From contig NZ_VSFF01000005.1 of the NCBI RefSeq assembly GCF_008085905.1, positions 124,001-188,000 of the forward strand: a stretch of DNA of 64,000 bases, written 5' to 3'. The first letter of the stretch is position 1, and every line of letters starts with the position of its first letter. The notes beneath the pieces are model-generated. The model saw only the letters and a program-made list of their open reading frames with translations. It ran no database searches and was not told the origin of the DNA. The stretch comes from Actinomadura syzygii. Its GTDB lineage: Bacteria > Actinomycetota > Actinomycetes > Streptosporangiales > Streptosporangiaceae. This document shows positions 21,028-29,592 of this stretch, in pieces. The translations under genes and the position numbers were made by a program.

Positions 21028-22016
21028 GCCAGCAGCGACGCGGGCTGGGCAAGGGGCTGGGCGCCCTCATCCCGACGGGTCCGCCCCCGCCCGTGCCCGG
21101 CGATCCGGCCGTCGCCGACGGCGGCGCGCCGGGCTCCGCCGGCGGGGCGGGGCCGATCGGCGCGAACGGCATGGCGTCGGCGGCGTCCCATCTGCGACTG
21201 GAGCCGGTCGCGGGGGCCCATTTCGCCGAGCTGTCCGTCGGCTCCATCAAGCCGAACCCGCGCCAGCCGCGCGACTACTTCGACGACGACGCTCTGAACG
21301 AGCTGGCCGAGTCGATCCGCATCGTCGGCCTGCTGCAGCCGATCGTCGTCCGCAAGGTCGCGTCGGACGGGCACGACTACGAGCTGATCATGGGCGAGCG
21401 GCGGCTGCGGGCGTCCGAGCGCGCCGGGCTGGACGTGATCCCGGCGATCGTCCGCGAAACCAGCGACGACGACCTGCTCCGTGACGCGCTCATGGAGAAC
21501 CTCCACCGCCAGCAGCTCAACCCGCTGGAGGAGGCGGCCGCGTACCAGCAACTCCTCCAGGACTTCGGCGCGACGCACGAGCAGCTCGCCGGACGCATCG
21601 GACGGTCGCGTCCCCACATCACCAACACGCTGCGCCTGCTGAACCTGCCGCCCGCCGTGCAGAGCCGCGTCGCCGCGGGCGTCCTGTCCGCCGGGCACGC
21701 CCGCGCGCTCCTCTCGCTCGACAGCGTCGAGGCGCAGGAGCATCTGGCGCAGCGCGTCGTCCAGGAGGGGATCTCCGTCCGGGCACTCGAAGAGCTGATC
21801 GCGCTCCGCGAGTACGACGAGCCGAAGGCGCCGCGCCAGGGCCGCCGCAAGAAGCCGGTCGCGCCCGGCCTCCAGGAGCTCGCCGACCGGCTCTCCGACC
21901 GCTACGAGACCAAGGTCCGCGTCGACATGGGCCGCAGCAAGGGCAAGATCGTGGTCGAGTTCGCCACCCTCGAAGACCTGGACCGCATCATCAAGTCCAT
22001 GGCCCCCGACGACTGA
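21024..22016 (+). CDS. parB: Chromosome partitioning protein ParB
   Basis: A 330-residue CTPase clamp that loads at parS. The GTG at 21024 overlaps the parA stop (GTGA). Order: N-terminal ParA-interacting segment (QQRRGLGKGLGALIP), a Pro/Gly linker, the ParB/Srx CTPase domain (SIKPNPRQPRDYFDDDALNELAESI with the following GERRLRASERAGL), a helix-turn-helix (FGATHEQLAGRIGRSRPHITNTLRLLNLP), and a C-terminal dimerisation domain (KVRVDMGRSKGKIVVEFATLEDLDRII). Five parS-like sites lie within 2.5 kb. Confidence 0.97.
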   Translation: MSQQRRGLGKGLGALIPTGPPPPVPGDPAVADGGAPGSAGGAGPIGANGMASAASHLRLEPVAGAHFAELSVGSIKPNPRQPRDYFDDDALNELAESIRIVGLLQPIVVRKVASDGHDYELIMGERRLRASERAGLDVIPAIVRETSDDDLLRDALMENLHRQQLNPLEEAAAYQQLLQDFGATHEQLAGRIGRSRPHITNTLRLLNLPPAVQSRVAAGVLSAGHARALLSLDSVEAQEHLAQRVVQEGISVRALEELIALREYDEPKAPRQGRRKKPVAPGLQELADRLSDRYETKVRVDMGRSKGKIVVEFATLEDLDRIIKSMAPDD

Positions 22017-22046
22017 TCCACCGGCACCTGACGCCCGCCCACCCCA

Positions 22047-22082
22047 GCGCCCCGGAAGCCCAGCTCCCGGGGCGCCCCTGTT
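22047..22082 (+). terminator. Terminator downstream of parB
   Basis: Arms 22047-22055 and 22067-22075 (GCGCCCCGG / CCGGGGCGC) form a GC-rich hairpin 30 bp after the parB stop, followed by CCCTGTTT. The T tract is short and runs into the first downstream parS-like site. Confidence 0.65.
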
Positions 22083-22094
22083 TCCCGTGAAACA
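22079..22094. promoter_or_regulatory. parS: parS-like site (one mismatch)
   Basis: TGTTTCCCGTGAAACA differs from the 16-bp consensus TGTTTCACGTGAAACA by one base in the centre. It is the first of three such sites in the 368-bp spacer between parB and the next gene. Confidence 0.75.
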
Positions 22095-22156
22095 TCCCTC
22101 CCCCAACCCCACCCCTGACGCGGGCGCGAGGGCGGCTCGGGTGTTGGGCGGTTCGA

Positions 22157-22172
22157 GGTTTCCCGTGAAACA
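22157..22172. promoter_or_regulatory. parS: parS-like site (two mismatches)
   Basis: GGTTTCCCGTGAAACA keeps the inverted GTTTC/GAAAC arms, with the same central A-to-C change as the site at 22079 and an outer G. Confidence 0.7.
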
Positions 22173-22312
22173 TGAGGGCCCCGCCGACGGAGAGGTGGGG
22201 CGCGTCGACCGCCGACGGGCGCGCACCGATCAGCCACGGATCGCGCGGGCTACGCATCGATCTGCCGTGCCGATCTGCCTTGCGCCACGGGAGCCGCGTA
22301 GGCGGCGGGCGA

Positions 22313-22328
22313 TGTTTCTCGTGAAACA
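22313..22328. promoter_or_regulatory. parS: parS-like site (one mismatch)
   Basis: TGTTTCTCGTGAAACA has one central mismatch to consensus, and its dyad extends outward by two more pairs (22311-22330). No gene is seen in the surrounding spacer 22095-22384. Confidence 0.75.
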
Positions 22329-22384
22329 TCGGTCCCCCGCGCGGTCGGTCGTGCGCTCCGTCGTTCGGCGGAGCTGGCCGGGTG

Positions 22385-23326
22385 TTAGGGGAAGCGGGAG
22401 AGGATGAGGGAGCGGCAGACTTCGCCGAGGTCCAGGCCCGCGACGCTGATGGCGCGGGGGAAGAGGCTCGTCTCGGTCATGCCGGGGGCCACGTTGACTT
22501 CGAGGAAGTGGACCTCGCCGTCGGGGGAGACGATCAGGTCGGTGCGGGAGAGGTCGCGGAGGCCGAGGGCGCGGTGGGCGGTGACGGCGGCGGCGGTGGC
22601 GCGGGCGGTGGCGTCCGGGTCGAGGCGGGCCGGGGTGACGAACTCGGTGTCCCCGGCGTCGTAGCGGGCGGTGTAGTCGTACAGGCCGCCGGGGGCGACG
22701 ATCTCGACGGCGGGGAGCGCCACCGGTTCGCCGTCGCGTTCGATGACGCTCACCGACACCTCGGTGCCGGGGACGTAGCGCTCGACGAGCGCGGCGTCCC
22801 CGTAGGCGAAGCAGCCGACCATCGCGGCGGAGAGGTCGGCGGCCTCCTGGACGACGGACGCGCCGAGCGCCGACCCGCCCCGCGTCGGCTTGACGAAGAG
22901 GGGAAGACCGAGACTCCGGATGATCTGGTCGAGGACGGACGAAGCGCCGAGGTCGTGGAAGACCTCCTTGGGCAGCGCGACGGACTCGGGCGTCTGGAGC
23001 CCGGCCCGCCGCACCACGGACTTGGCGGTCGGCTTGTCCCAGGCGACGCGGCAGGCGTCCGGACGCGCGCCGACGTAGCGGACGTCGAGCAGTTCGAGGA
23101 CGTCCCGGATCGAGCCGTCCTCCCCCGCGGCGCCGTGCAGGACGGGGAACACCGCGTCCGGCGGGTCGTCGGTGAGGGAGTCGAGGAGGGTCGCGTCCGC
23201 GTCGCGGAGTTCGACGGGGATGTCGAGGGCGCGCAGCGCCTCGGTGACGCGGCGGCCGGACCGGAGCGACACCTCGCGCTCGTAGGAGAGTCCGCCGGCG
23301 AGGACGACGACATGCCCGAGTTCCAC
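22385..23326 (-). CDS. D-alanine-D-alanine ligase family ATP-grasp protein
   Basis: A 313-residue ATP-grasp ligase of the Ddl type. Family blocks are visible in order: VVVLAGGLSYEREVSLRSG, FPVLHGAAGEDGSIRDVLELLDVRYVGA, WDKPTAKSVVRRAGL, the ATP-binding FVKPTRGGSALGASVV, EIVAPGGLYDYTARY, and FLEVNVAPGMTETSLFP with metal-binding Glu and Asn. It is shorter than many Ddl proteins and departs from consensus in several blocks (RGGSALG for QGSSVG; EVNVAPG for EINTLPG), so it may be a paralogue with another dipeptide specificity rather than the main cell-wall enzyme. It lies beside parB and an aminotransferase on the same strand. Confidence 0.82.
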   Translation of the reverse strand: MELGHVVVLAGGLSYEREVSLRSGRRVTEALRALDIPVELRDADATLLDSLTDDPPDAVFPVLHGAAGEDGSIRDVLELLDVRYVGARPDACRVAWDKPTAKSVVRRAGLQTPESVALPKEVFHDLGASSVLDQIIRSLGLPLFVKPTRGGSALGASVVQEAADLSAAMVGCFAYGDAALVERYVPGTEVSVSVIERDGEPVALPAVEIVAPGGLYDYTARYDAGDTEFVTPARLDPDATARATAAAVTAHRALGLRDLSRTDLIVSPDGEVHFLEVNVAPGMTETSLFPRAISVAGLDLGEVCRSLILSRFP

Positions 23327-23403
23327 TGCTGGTGCCCCTCTAGACGGTGGTCGAAAGAAAGCGCCGACCCCCGGACGCCCGCGAAGGGGCCCGAGAGCCG
23401 GCG

Positions 23404-23419
23404 TGTTTCACGTGAAACA
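23404..23419. promoter_or_regulatory. parS: Perfect parS site
   Basis: TGTTTCACGTGAAACA is an exact match to the 16-bp bacterial parS consensus. It lies two bases past the stop of the aminotransferase gene, in the spacer before the Ddl-like gene. Confidence 0.92.
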
Positions 23420-23421
23420 AC

Positions 23422-24714
23422 TCAGACGACGTCCGGCCCGGGGGCCTGCACGCCGACGGAGCCGCCCGCGACCGTCCCGCCGAAGGTGTCGCGGAGGCGG
23501 ACCTCGTGCTCGATGACCGCGGCGAGGCGGCGGACGCCCTCCCGGATCCGGTGCGGTTCGGGGAAGCAGTACGACAGCCGCATGTGCCGGTGTCCGGTGC
23601 CGTCCGCGTAGAAGCCGGTGCCGGGGACGTAGGCGACCCGGTCGGCGATCGCGCGTGGCGCCATCGCCTTGGAGTCGAGGCCCTCGGGGAGCGTCAGCCA
23701 GACGAAGAAGCCGCCGGCGGGCCGGGTCCAGGTGCAGCCGTCCGGCATGAGCTGGTCGAGGGCGTCGAGCATCGCGTCGCGGCGGGCGCGGTAGATCTCG
23801 CGGAAGCCCTTGATCTGCTCGCGCCACGGCTGCGTCGCGAGGTACTCCCGGACGGCGAGCTGCGAGAAGTTCGACGGGCACAGGATCGCCGACTCGGCGG
23901 CGAGGACGAGCTTCGCCCGCACCGCGTGCGGCGCCAGCACCCAGCCCACGCGCAGTCCGGACGCGATCGTCTTGGAGAACGAGCCGAGGTAGATGACGCG
24001 CTCGGAGTCGTCCGCGCGCAGGGCCCGCATGGGGTCGCCGTCGAAACCGAGGAGCCCGTACGGGCTGTCCTCGACGACGAGCACGTCGTATTCGGCGCAG
24101 ATCTCCAGGATCTGGGCGCGCCGCGCGGTGGTGAGCGTGACGCCCGCCGGGTTCTGGAACGTCGGGACGGTGTACAGGAACTTGACGCGGCGGCCCTCGC
24201 GGCGCAGCCGGGCGAGCGTCTCGCGGAGCGCGGCGGGGATCAGCCCGCCCTCGTCCAGCGGGACGTGCACCACGTCGGCCTGGTAGGAGGCGAACGTGCC
24301 GAGCGCGCCGACGTAGGACGGGGCCTCGGCGAGGACGACGTCCCCCGGGTCGACGAAGATCTTGGTGATGAGGTCGAGCGCCTGCTGCGCGCCGACGGTG
24401 ACGACGACGTCGTCCGCGGACGCCTGGACGCCCTCGAGCGCCATCACCTCGCAGATGTGCTCGCGGAGCCGCTCGTCGCCCTGCGCGGAGCCGTACTGGA
24501 GCACCTCGGCGCCCTTGCCCGCGACGAGCTCGCCGATCATCCGTCCGACGGCGTCGAGGGGGAGCGCCGACACGTACGGCGCGCCGCCCGCGAGCGAGAC
24601 CACCTCGGGACGGGCGACCATCGCGAACAGCGCCCGGATCTCCGAGGGCACCATGCCGGCGGCACGGGCGGCGTAGCGGTCGGTGTAGGCGTCCGTACGC
24701 GAGTGCTGTTCCAC
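23422..24714 (-). CDS. PLP-dependent aminotransferase, class I/II
   Basis: A 430-residue fold-type I aminotransferase. The GTG at 24714 (VEQHSRTDAYTDRYAARAAG) follows GGAGG by six bases; the reading from 24807 is a basic low-complexity extension. Visible parts: VSLAGGAPYVSALPLDAV, YGSAQGDERLREHI, TVGAQQALDLITKIFVDPGD, TVPTFQNPAGVTLT, the PLP-lysine motif LGSFSKTIASGLRVGW, and the carboxylate-binding arginine near RHMRLSYCFPEP. The pattern is closest to LysN/2-aminoadipate and aromatic aminotransferases; substrate unknown. No MocR-type DNA-binding domain is fused. It reads toward the Ddl-like gene (95 bp), so an amino-acid supply role for it is a possibility only. Confidence 0.87.
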   Translation of the reverse strand: MEQHSRTDAYTDRYAARAAGMVPSEIRALFAMVARPEVVSLAGGAPYVSALPLDAVGRMIGELVAGKGAEVLQYGSAQGDERLREHICEVMALEGVQASADDVVVTVGAQQALDLITKIFVDPGDVVLAEAPSYVGALGTFASYQADVVHVPLDEGGLIPAALRETLARLRREGRRVKFLYTVPTFQNPAGVTLTTARRAQILEICAEYDVLVVEDSPYGLLGFDGDPMRALRADDSERVIYLGSFSKTIASGLRVGWVLAPHAVRAKLVLAAESAILCPSNFSQLAVREYLATQPWREQIKGFREIYRARRDAMLDALDQLMPDGCTWTRPAGGFFVWLTLPEGLDSKAMAPRAIADRVAYVPGTGFYADGTGHRHMRLSYCFPEPHRIREGVRRLAAVIEHEVRLRDTFGGTVAGGSVGVQAPGPDVV

Positions 24715-25032
24715 GAGGCACCTCCGAGGCGGTGGACTGGCTTGCCTGCAACTTACGGCATCGGCCCGCGCCGATCCCGACGAACCCCGGGCGCGTCGCC
24801 CGGCCAACCCGGCCAGCCCGACCAGCCCGGCCCGCCCGGCTCGTGCGGCGGGCTTCGATCATGGACGGGCGTGCCGTCCGGGCGCGGGGCTCCCTGTCCG
24901 ATACGATGCCCCCGGGACCCGGAATGTTGCCGGGGACTTCCGCGGAGTGGCGTTCCGCCCGACCAGCCGACGGCCGTCCCGGCCGCCGGTCCGGGACGGC
25001 GGGCGAGAATCGCAGCAGGGGGTGCCGACCCG
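24715..25032. other. Divergent promoter spacer
   Basis: The 318 bp between the divergent aminotransferase and GNAT genes contain a GC-rich imperfect repeat (several copies of CCAGCCCG / CCCGGCC near 24800-24845). No clear promoter, operator or gene is seen. Confidence 0.4.
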
Positions 25033-25650
25033 GTGTCGCGTCGTCTGGTCAACATCACGCTGGACAATCTCGCCGACCTGCCGCACCGCTGCCGCGGCTG
25101 CGTGTTCTGGGAGCTGGACCCGGTCGGCCGCGACCGCGCGCTGGAGACCGGCGACCCCGCCCTGGAGAAGGAGGCGTGGATCTCCTCGACGCTGCTGGAG
25201 TGGGGCAGCTGCGGCAAGATCGTGTACGTCGACAACGTCCCGGCGGGCTTCGTGATGTACGCGCCGCCGCTGTACGTGCCGCGCTCGGTCGCGTTCCCGA
25301 CGAGCCCGGTCAGCGCGGACGCGGTGCTGCTGATGACCGCGCACATCCTGCCGGAGTTCGCGGGCGGCGGGCTCGGCCGGATGCTCGTCCAGGGCGTCGC
25401 CAAGGACCTCACCCGCCGCACGGTGAAGGCGATCGAGGCGTTCGGCGACCTGAAGGGCGAGGAGGGCGGGTGCATGGTCCCCGCCGACTATCTGCTCTCG
25501 GTGGGGTTCAAGACCGTCCGGCCGCATCACCGGTACCCGCGGCTGCGGCTGGAGCTCAAGTCGGCCCTGTCGTGGCGTGAGGACGTCGAGGTGGCGCTGG
25601 AACGGCTCCTGGGCTCCATGACACCCGAAGGGGCGCTGCGTCCCGTCTAG
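25033..25650 (+). CDS. GNAT-family N-acetyltransferase (Rv3916c-like)
   Basis: A 205-residue protein starting at GTG 25033 (VSRRLVNITLDNLADLPHRC). The GNAT-like part has VYVDNVPAGFVMYAPPLYVP, then LLMTAHILPEFAGGGLGRMLVQGVAKDL, where EFAGGGLGRMLV is the acetyl-CoA-binding loop. A conserved RCRGCVFWELDP segment with two Cys near the N-terminus is characteristic of this actinobacterial origin-linked group. The acceptor is unknown. It holds the place of Rv3916c between parB and the thioredoxin genes. Confidence 0.85.
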   Translation: MSRRLVNITLDNLADLPHRCRGCVFWELDPVGRDRALETGDPALEKEAWISSTLLEWGSCGKIVYVDNVPAGFVMYAPPLYVPRSVAFPTSPVSADAVLLMTAHILPEFAGGGLGRMLVQGVAKDLTRRTVKAIEAFGDLKGEEGGCMVPADYLLSVGFKTVRPHHRYPRLRLELKSALSWREDVEVALERLLGSMTPEGALRPV

Positions 25651-25695
25651 GACGATCTGAGCCCCTCCCGCCCCGATCGTCGCCTGGCTTCGCAT

Positions 25696-25740
25696 GCGTG
25701 TGGCCCGCACTCTGAGCCAGAGCGCGGGCCACACGCCTTT
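25696..25740. terminator. Bidirectional terminator between GNAT and trxA
   Basis: Arms 25696-25708 and 25724-25736 pair perfectly (13 bp), with an inner CTCTG/CAGAG stem in the loop, and are followed by CTTT on the plus strand. It lies between two convergent gene ends. Confidence 0.8.
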
Positions 25741-25794
25741 CGCGCTCGCCGCGGGAGACGACGAGGAACCGGGACGATCAGCCGAACGGGACCG

Positions 25795-26109
25795 TCAGAT
25801 GAACTCGGCCAGGTCGCGCAGCAGGGCGGCCTTCGGCTTCGCGCCCATGATCTGCTTGACGACCTCGCCGTCCTTGTAGACGTTCATCGTCGGGATCTGC
25901 AGCACGTTGTACTGCTGCGGGACCTTCGGGTTCTCGTCGATGTTCAGCTTCACGATGTCGAGCTTGTCGCCGTGCTCCTTGGAGATCTCCTCCAGGATCG
26001 GCGCCACCATCCGGCACGGGCCGCACCACTCGGCCCAGAAGTCGACGAGAACGGGCTTGTCGCTGCCCAGGACCTCGGACGCGAAGTCGGCGTCGGTCAC
26101 GGCTTTCAT
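25795..26109 (-). CDS. trxA: Thioredoxin
   Basis: A 104-residue thioredoxin with the active site WCGPC (Cys29 and Cys32), the buried Asp23 in LVDFWAEW, and the cis-proline in QIPTMNVYKDG. It is cytosolic, without a signal peptide. It lies 82 bp downstream of trxB on the same strand and is expected to be reduced by it. M. tuberculosis has cwlM next to this gene; here a convergent GNAT gene follows instead. Confidence 0.96.
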   Translation of the reverse strand: MKAVTDADFASEVLGSDKPVLVDFWAEWCGPCRMVAPILEEISKEHGDKLDIVKLNIDENPKVPQQYNVLQIPTMNVYKDGEVVKQIMGAKPKAALLRDLAEFI

Positions 26110-26191
26110 GGTGGTTCCCTTTCGGTGTTCGTACGGTTCCGGTGGTCAAGGCTCGCTGGACGTCCGCCCCGTGGTTGGGGCGGCGGCGCGG

Positions 26192-27154
26192 TCAGGACGC
26201 CTCGACCTCCGAGACCTTCTTCTCCGAGTCCTGGTCCTGGAGCCAGCGCTCGGCGTCGATGGCGGCGGCGCAGCCGGTGCCCGCGGCGGTGATGGCCTGC
26301 CGGTAGACGTGGTCGACGACGTCGCCGCAGGCGAACACGCCGGGGATCTTCGTCCGCGTGGACGGGGCGTCCACCAGGAGATACCCGTCGGTGTCGGTCT
26401 CCAACTGCCCGGCGAACAGCTCGCTGCGCGGGTCGTGCCCGATCGCGATGAACAGGCCGGTGATCTCCAGCGCCGACTGCTCCCCGGACTTCGTGTTCCG
26501 GACGGTCACGCCGGTGACCCTGTCCTCGCCCTGGATCGAGGCGACCTCGCTGTCCCACAGGAAGCGGATCTTCTCGTTGGCGAACGCCCGGTCCTGCATG
26601 ATCTTGGACGCGCGCAGCTCGTCGCGGCGGTGGACCACCGTCACCGAGCGGGCGAACTTGGTCAGGAAGATCGCCTCTTCCATGGCGGTGTCGCCGCCGC
26701 CGACGACGGCGATGTCCTGCTCGCGGAAGAAGAAGCCGTCGCAGGTCGCGCACCAGGAGACGCCGCGTCCGGAGAGCCGCTGCTCGTCGGGCAGGCCGAG
26801 GTTGCGGTAGCCGGACCCGGTCGCGACGATCACCGTCCGCGCGCGGTAGACGTCGTCGCCGACCTTGACGACCTTCGGGTCGGCGGTGAGGTCGACCTCG
26901 GTGACGTCGTCGGTGATCAGCTCGGCGCCGAACCGCTCGGCCTGCTTGCGCAGGTTGTCCATGAGGTCGGGGCCCATGATCCCGTCCGGGAAGCCGGGGA
27001 AGTTCTCCACGTCGGTGGTGTTCATCAGCGCGCCGCCGGCGGTCACCGAGCCCTCGAAGACCAGCGGGCGGAGGTCGCCGCGGGCCGCGTAGACGGCAGC
27101 GGTGTAGCCCGCGGGGCCCGAACCGATGATGATGACGTTACGGACGTCGCTCAC
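26192..27154 (-). CDS. trxB: Thioredoxin-disulfide reductase
   Basis: A 320-residue FAD/NADPH flavoenzyme. The FAD motif is [19 protein letters not shown], the redox site is CATCDGFFF, the NADPH motif is [15 protein letters not shown], and the C-terminal FAD motif is [27 protein letters not shown]. The length and order are typical. The C-terminal 15 residues after [13 protein letters not shown] are a polar extension. It is the first gene of a trxB-trxA pair. Confidence 0.96.
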   Translation of the reverse strand: MSDVRNVIIIGSGPAGYTAAVYAARGDLRPLVFEGSVTAGGALMNTTDVENFPGFPDGIMGPDLMDNLRKQAERFGAELITDDVTEVDLTADPKVVKVGDDVYRARTVIVATGSGYRNLGLPDEQRLSGRGVSWCATCDGFFFREQDIAVVGGGDTAMEEAIFLTKFARSVTVVHRRDELRASKIMQDRAFANEKIRFLWDSEVASIQGEDRVTGVTVRNTKSGEQSALEITGLFIAIGHDPRSELFAGQLETDTDGYLLVDAPSTRTKIPGVFACGDVVDHVYRQAITAAGTGCAAAIDAERWLQDQDSEKKVSEVEAS

Positions 27155-27341
27155 TGCATCTGCCTTTCCTCATGGCCGTCGGCGCGGCACGGCCCGGCCC
27201 TGCCAATCGCGTCAACCGATCCTAGGCCCCGGGGATTCCCGGGACACGCCGCCCGACTCCCGCGTCCGGCGGCGGCCCGTCCGGGAGAGGCGCCGGTCAG
27301 GCGCGGGACGTCCTGTCGGCGGGCGGTCGTAGGGTGAGGGG

Positions 27342-27914
27342 ATGGCGCGCATTCTGCTTCTCCACTCGATGTACGGGCTGCGTCCGGCGGTGCACCAGGC
27401 GGCCGACAGGCTCCGCGCGGCCGGACACGAGGTCCACGTCCCCGACCTCTACGACGGGCGTGTCGCCGACACGTCGGAGGACGGGCTCGCCATCAAGGAC
27501 GACATCGGCCGCGACGAACTGCTGCGTCGCGGCGTCGCGGCCGCCGCCCCGCTCGTGGACGCCGGCGGACTCGTCTACGCCGGGTTCTCGCTCGGCGCCG
27601 CCGTCGCTCAGACCCTCGCGCTCGCCGACGCGAAGGCCGCCGGGCTGCTGCTGATGCACGGGACGTCCGACATGGCGGACGACGCCTCCACCGAGATCCC
27701 GGTGCAGCTCCACGTCGCCGACCCCGACACCTACGAGCCCGCCGACTGGCTGAACACCTGGTACCTGCGCATGCGCAAGGCGGGCGCGGACGTGGAGGTC
27801 TTCCGCTACCGGGGCGCCGGACACCTCTTCACCGACCCCGACCTCCCCGACCACGACCCCGAATCCGCCGACCGCGCCTGGACGATCGCCCTGGACTTCC
27901 TCGCGACCCTCTGA
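27342..27914 (+). CDS. Dienelactone hydrolase-family alpha/beta hydrolase
   Basis: A 190-residue alpha/beta hydrolase: RILLLHSMYGLRPAV, HEVHVPDLYDGRVA, the nucleophile elbow GFSLGAAVAQ, then VADPDTYEPADWL and the histidine in YRGAGHLFTDPDLPD. Classical dienelactone hydrolases use Cys as nucleophile; here it is Ser, so the enzyme is probably a broad esterase-like relative. Divergent from trxB, with the start codon 187 bp away. Substrate unknown. Confidence 0.8.
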   Translation: MARILLLHSMYGLRPAVHQAADRLRAAGHEVHVPDLYDGRVADTSEDGLAIKDDIGRDELLRRGVAAAAPLVDAGGLVYAGFSLGAAVAQTLALADAKAAGLLLMHGTSDMADDASTEIPVQLHVADPDTYEPADWLNTWYLRMRKAGADVEVFRYRGAGHLFTDPDLPDHDPESADRAWTIALDFLATL

Positions 27915-28162
27915 CGCCCTCCCAACCGCGACAAGCGACACGATTCCCTCACCCGACCGCGACCCGCCGCCCTCCGCCCGCCCCACGACCGCGCCGCCAC
28001 GACCGCGCCGCCACGCGACACCGCCCGGACACCCGACCGCGACATCGACCGGACACGCGACATCCCCGGCCCCGAAGAACCGACCGGACACGACCCGCCG
28101 CCCTGCGACGCGAGTCTGCGTTGCCCTAGGCGGGCGACACGCGAAGGTCGCCCGTACGCGTG

Positions 28163-28196
28163 GAGGCCGTGCCCGTCCGGGGACGGGCACGGCCTC
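28163..28196. terminator. Long hairpin between convergent hydrolase and anti-sigma genes
   Basis: Arms 28163-28178 and 28181-28196 are a perfect 16-bp inverted repeat with almost no loop, just past the stop of the anti-sigma gene. There is no T-tract. The rest of the 293-bp spacer holds tandem GACCGCGCCGCCAC copies near 27988-28016 and several CGACA-type short repeats, without a gene. Confidence 0.7.
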
Positions 28197-28207
28197 GGTG
28201 GCACGCG

Positions 28208-28972
28208 TCAGGCGTTGTCGATCTTTTTCAGGACGTGCTGGTTGGCGGCGGAGCAGTCCGGGCCGACGACCCAGACGGTCAGCTTGCCGTTCTGGTCGCC
28301 GCGGACGGCGATGACGGTCGCCGGGCCGCCCTCGTAGTCGGCCTGGTCGACGAGGACGGGCTTGCGCTCCCCGACCACGCCGAGCACGCACTCGCGGAGC
28401 CGCGTGTCCGGCGAGGCGGCCAGGCCGCGCTTGGTCGAGCCGTCCGCGGCGACGGCGCCGACCTGCGCGGCGAGCGTCCCGGCCCGGTAGTGGGTGCCGC
28501 TGCGGGCGACCTCGAAGGCCGGCGCTGGCGCGGCGTTCGGCGCCATCCCCTCCGCGGTGCGGGGGCGGGCGTTGTCCTGCGGTGGGGTCGCCGCCTGGCC
28601 GTGGCCGCCGTCCGCGTCGTCCAGCGCGAGGCTGCCGACCGCCGCTCCGCCGCCGAGCACCACCACGGCCGCCGCCGCGGCCGAGAGGATCCGCCAATGC
28701 CGCCTTCCGCGCCGCTCCTCAAGGCTCGCGACCGTGGCGCTGTTCAGCGACTCCGCGGCGATGGCGGTGTCGATGCGTTCGGCCAGCTCGGCGGGCATGG
28801 ACGGCACGGGTGCCTCCGCCAGGATCCGGGAGACGTCCGCGAGGTCGGCGGATCGTTCACGGCAGTCGGCGCAGGTGTCGAGGTGCGCGTTGACGGAGGC
28901 GGCTTCGTCGTCTTCGAGCATTCCCTCGGCCAGGTCGGCGAGGATGTCGTAGTCAAGGTGTGCGGGGTTCAC
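28208..28972 (-). CDS. Zinc-type anti-sigma factor, cognate of SigM
   Basis: A 254-residue membrane anti-sigma factor. The GTG at 28972 overlaps the sigma-factor stop (GTGA), implying translational coupling. The cytoplasmic part has the ZAS-type zinc motif AHLDTCADC (H-x3-C-x2-C) at about residues 29-36; one transmembrane helix follows (LSAAAAAVVVLGGGAAVGSLAL), then a Pro/Ala linker and an extracytoplasmic domain of about 110 residues with a single Cys pair (RECVLG, GPDCSAAN). It corresponds in place to M. tuberculosis Rv3912 (RsmA). Thioredoxin genes next door suggest, but do not prove, redox control. Confidence 0.88.
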   Translation of the reverse strand: MNPAHLDYDILADLAEGMLEDDEAASVNAHLDTCADCRERSADLADVSRILAEAPVPSMPAELAERIDTAIAAESLNSATVASLEERRGRRHWRILSAAAAAVVVLGGGAAVGSLALDDADGGHGQAATPPQDNARPRTAEGMAPNAAPAPAFEVARSGTHYRAGTLAAQVGAVAADGSTKRGLAASPDTRLRECVLGVVGERKPVLVDQADYEGGPATVIAVRGDQNGKLTVWVVGPDCSAANQHVLKKIDNA

Positions 28973-29592
28973 TTGGGCATGCCACCTCCTTCCACACCTC
29001 CGACGTTTTTCGGTTCCCGTCGGTTCCGGTGGTGGACCAGAAGGGGCGCGAGGCGGGCCCGTCCCCGCGCGCACCGGCTCTTGATCGTGCCGGGCGGGAC
29101 CTCCATGACCTGAGCCGCGTCGTCGACGGAATAGCCCATCATGTCGACGAGGACGAGGGCCGCGCGCTGCTCGAACGGCAGCTGCTCCAGCGCGGTGCGG
29201 ACGTCGAGGGACACCCCGTGCGCGTCGGTCGGGTCGGGCATCTTCGGCGCGACGGCGTCGAACGTGGCGTCGTCCCCCATCGGCGTCGCCGGGCGGACGG
29301 ACTTGCGCCGCACGCGGTCGAGGCAGGCGTTCACCACGATCCGGTGCAGCCAGGTGGTGACGGCGGCGTCGCCGCGGAACCGTCCGGCCGCGCGGAACGC
29401 CGACAGGCAGGCGTCCTGCAGCGCGTCGGCGGCCTCCTCCGGGTCGCCGAGGGTGCGCAGCGCGACGGCCCACATGCGGTCCCGGTGGCGGTGGACCAGT
29501 TCGGCGAACGCGTGCGGGTCCCCCTGGGCGTGGCGGTGGAGGAGCTCCTTGTCGGGCACCTCGTCGACGCGACGCATGCTCACCGACGTCAT
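28969..29592 (-). CDS. sigM: ECF RNA polymerase sigma factor SigM
   Basis: A 207-residue ECF sigma factor. Region 2: FAELVHRHRDRMWAVALRTLGDPEEAADALQDACLSAFRAAGRFRG, then WLHRIVVNACLDRVRR; region 4: TALEQLPFEQRAALVLVDMMGYSVDDAAQVMEVPPGTIKSRCARGRARL. Position between the MurJ-pseudokinase genes and the anti-sigma/trxB genes matches M. tuberculosis sigM (Rv3911). The ATG at 29592 (MTSVSMRRVDE) gives the family length; an alternative ATG five codons on is possible. No autoregulatory promoter could be identified in the 257-bp upstream spacer. Confidence 0.92.
   Translation of the reverse strand: MTSVSMRRVDEVPDKELLHRHAQGDPHAFAELVHRHRDRMWAVALRTLGDPEEAADALQDACLSAFRAAGRFRGDAAVTTWLHRIVVNACLDRVRRKSVRPATPMGDDATFDAVAPKMPDPTDAHGVSLDVRTALEQLPFEQRAALVLVDMMGYSVDDAAQVMEVPPGTIKSRCARGRARLAPLLVHHRNRREPKNVGGVEGGGMPK

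Noticed and set aside
24780..24850. Regulatory repeats of CCAGCCCG type
   Set aside because: They are short, imperfect and typical of high-GC spacers; no dyad or promoter accompanies them.
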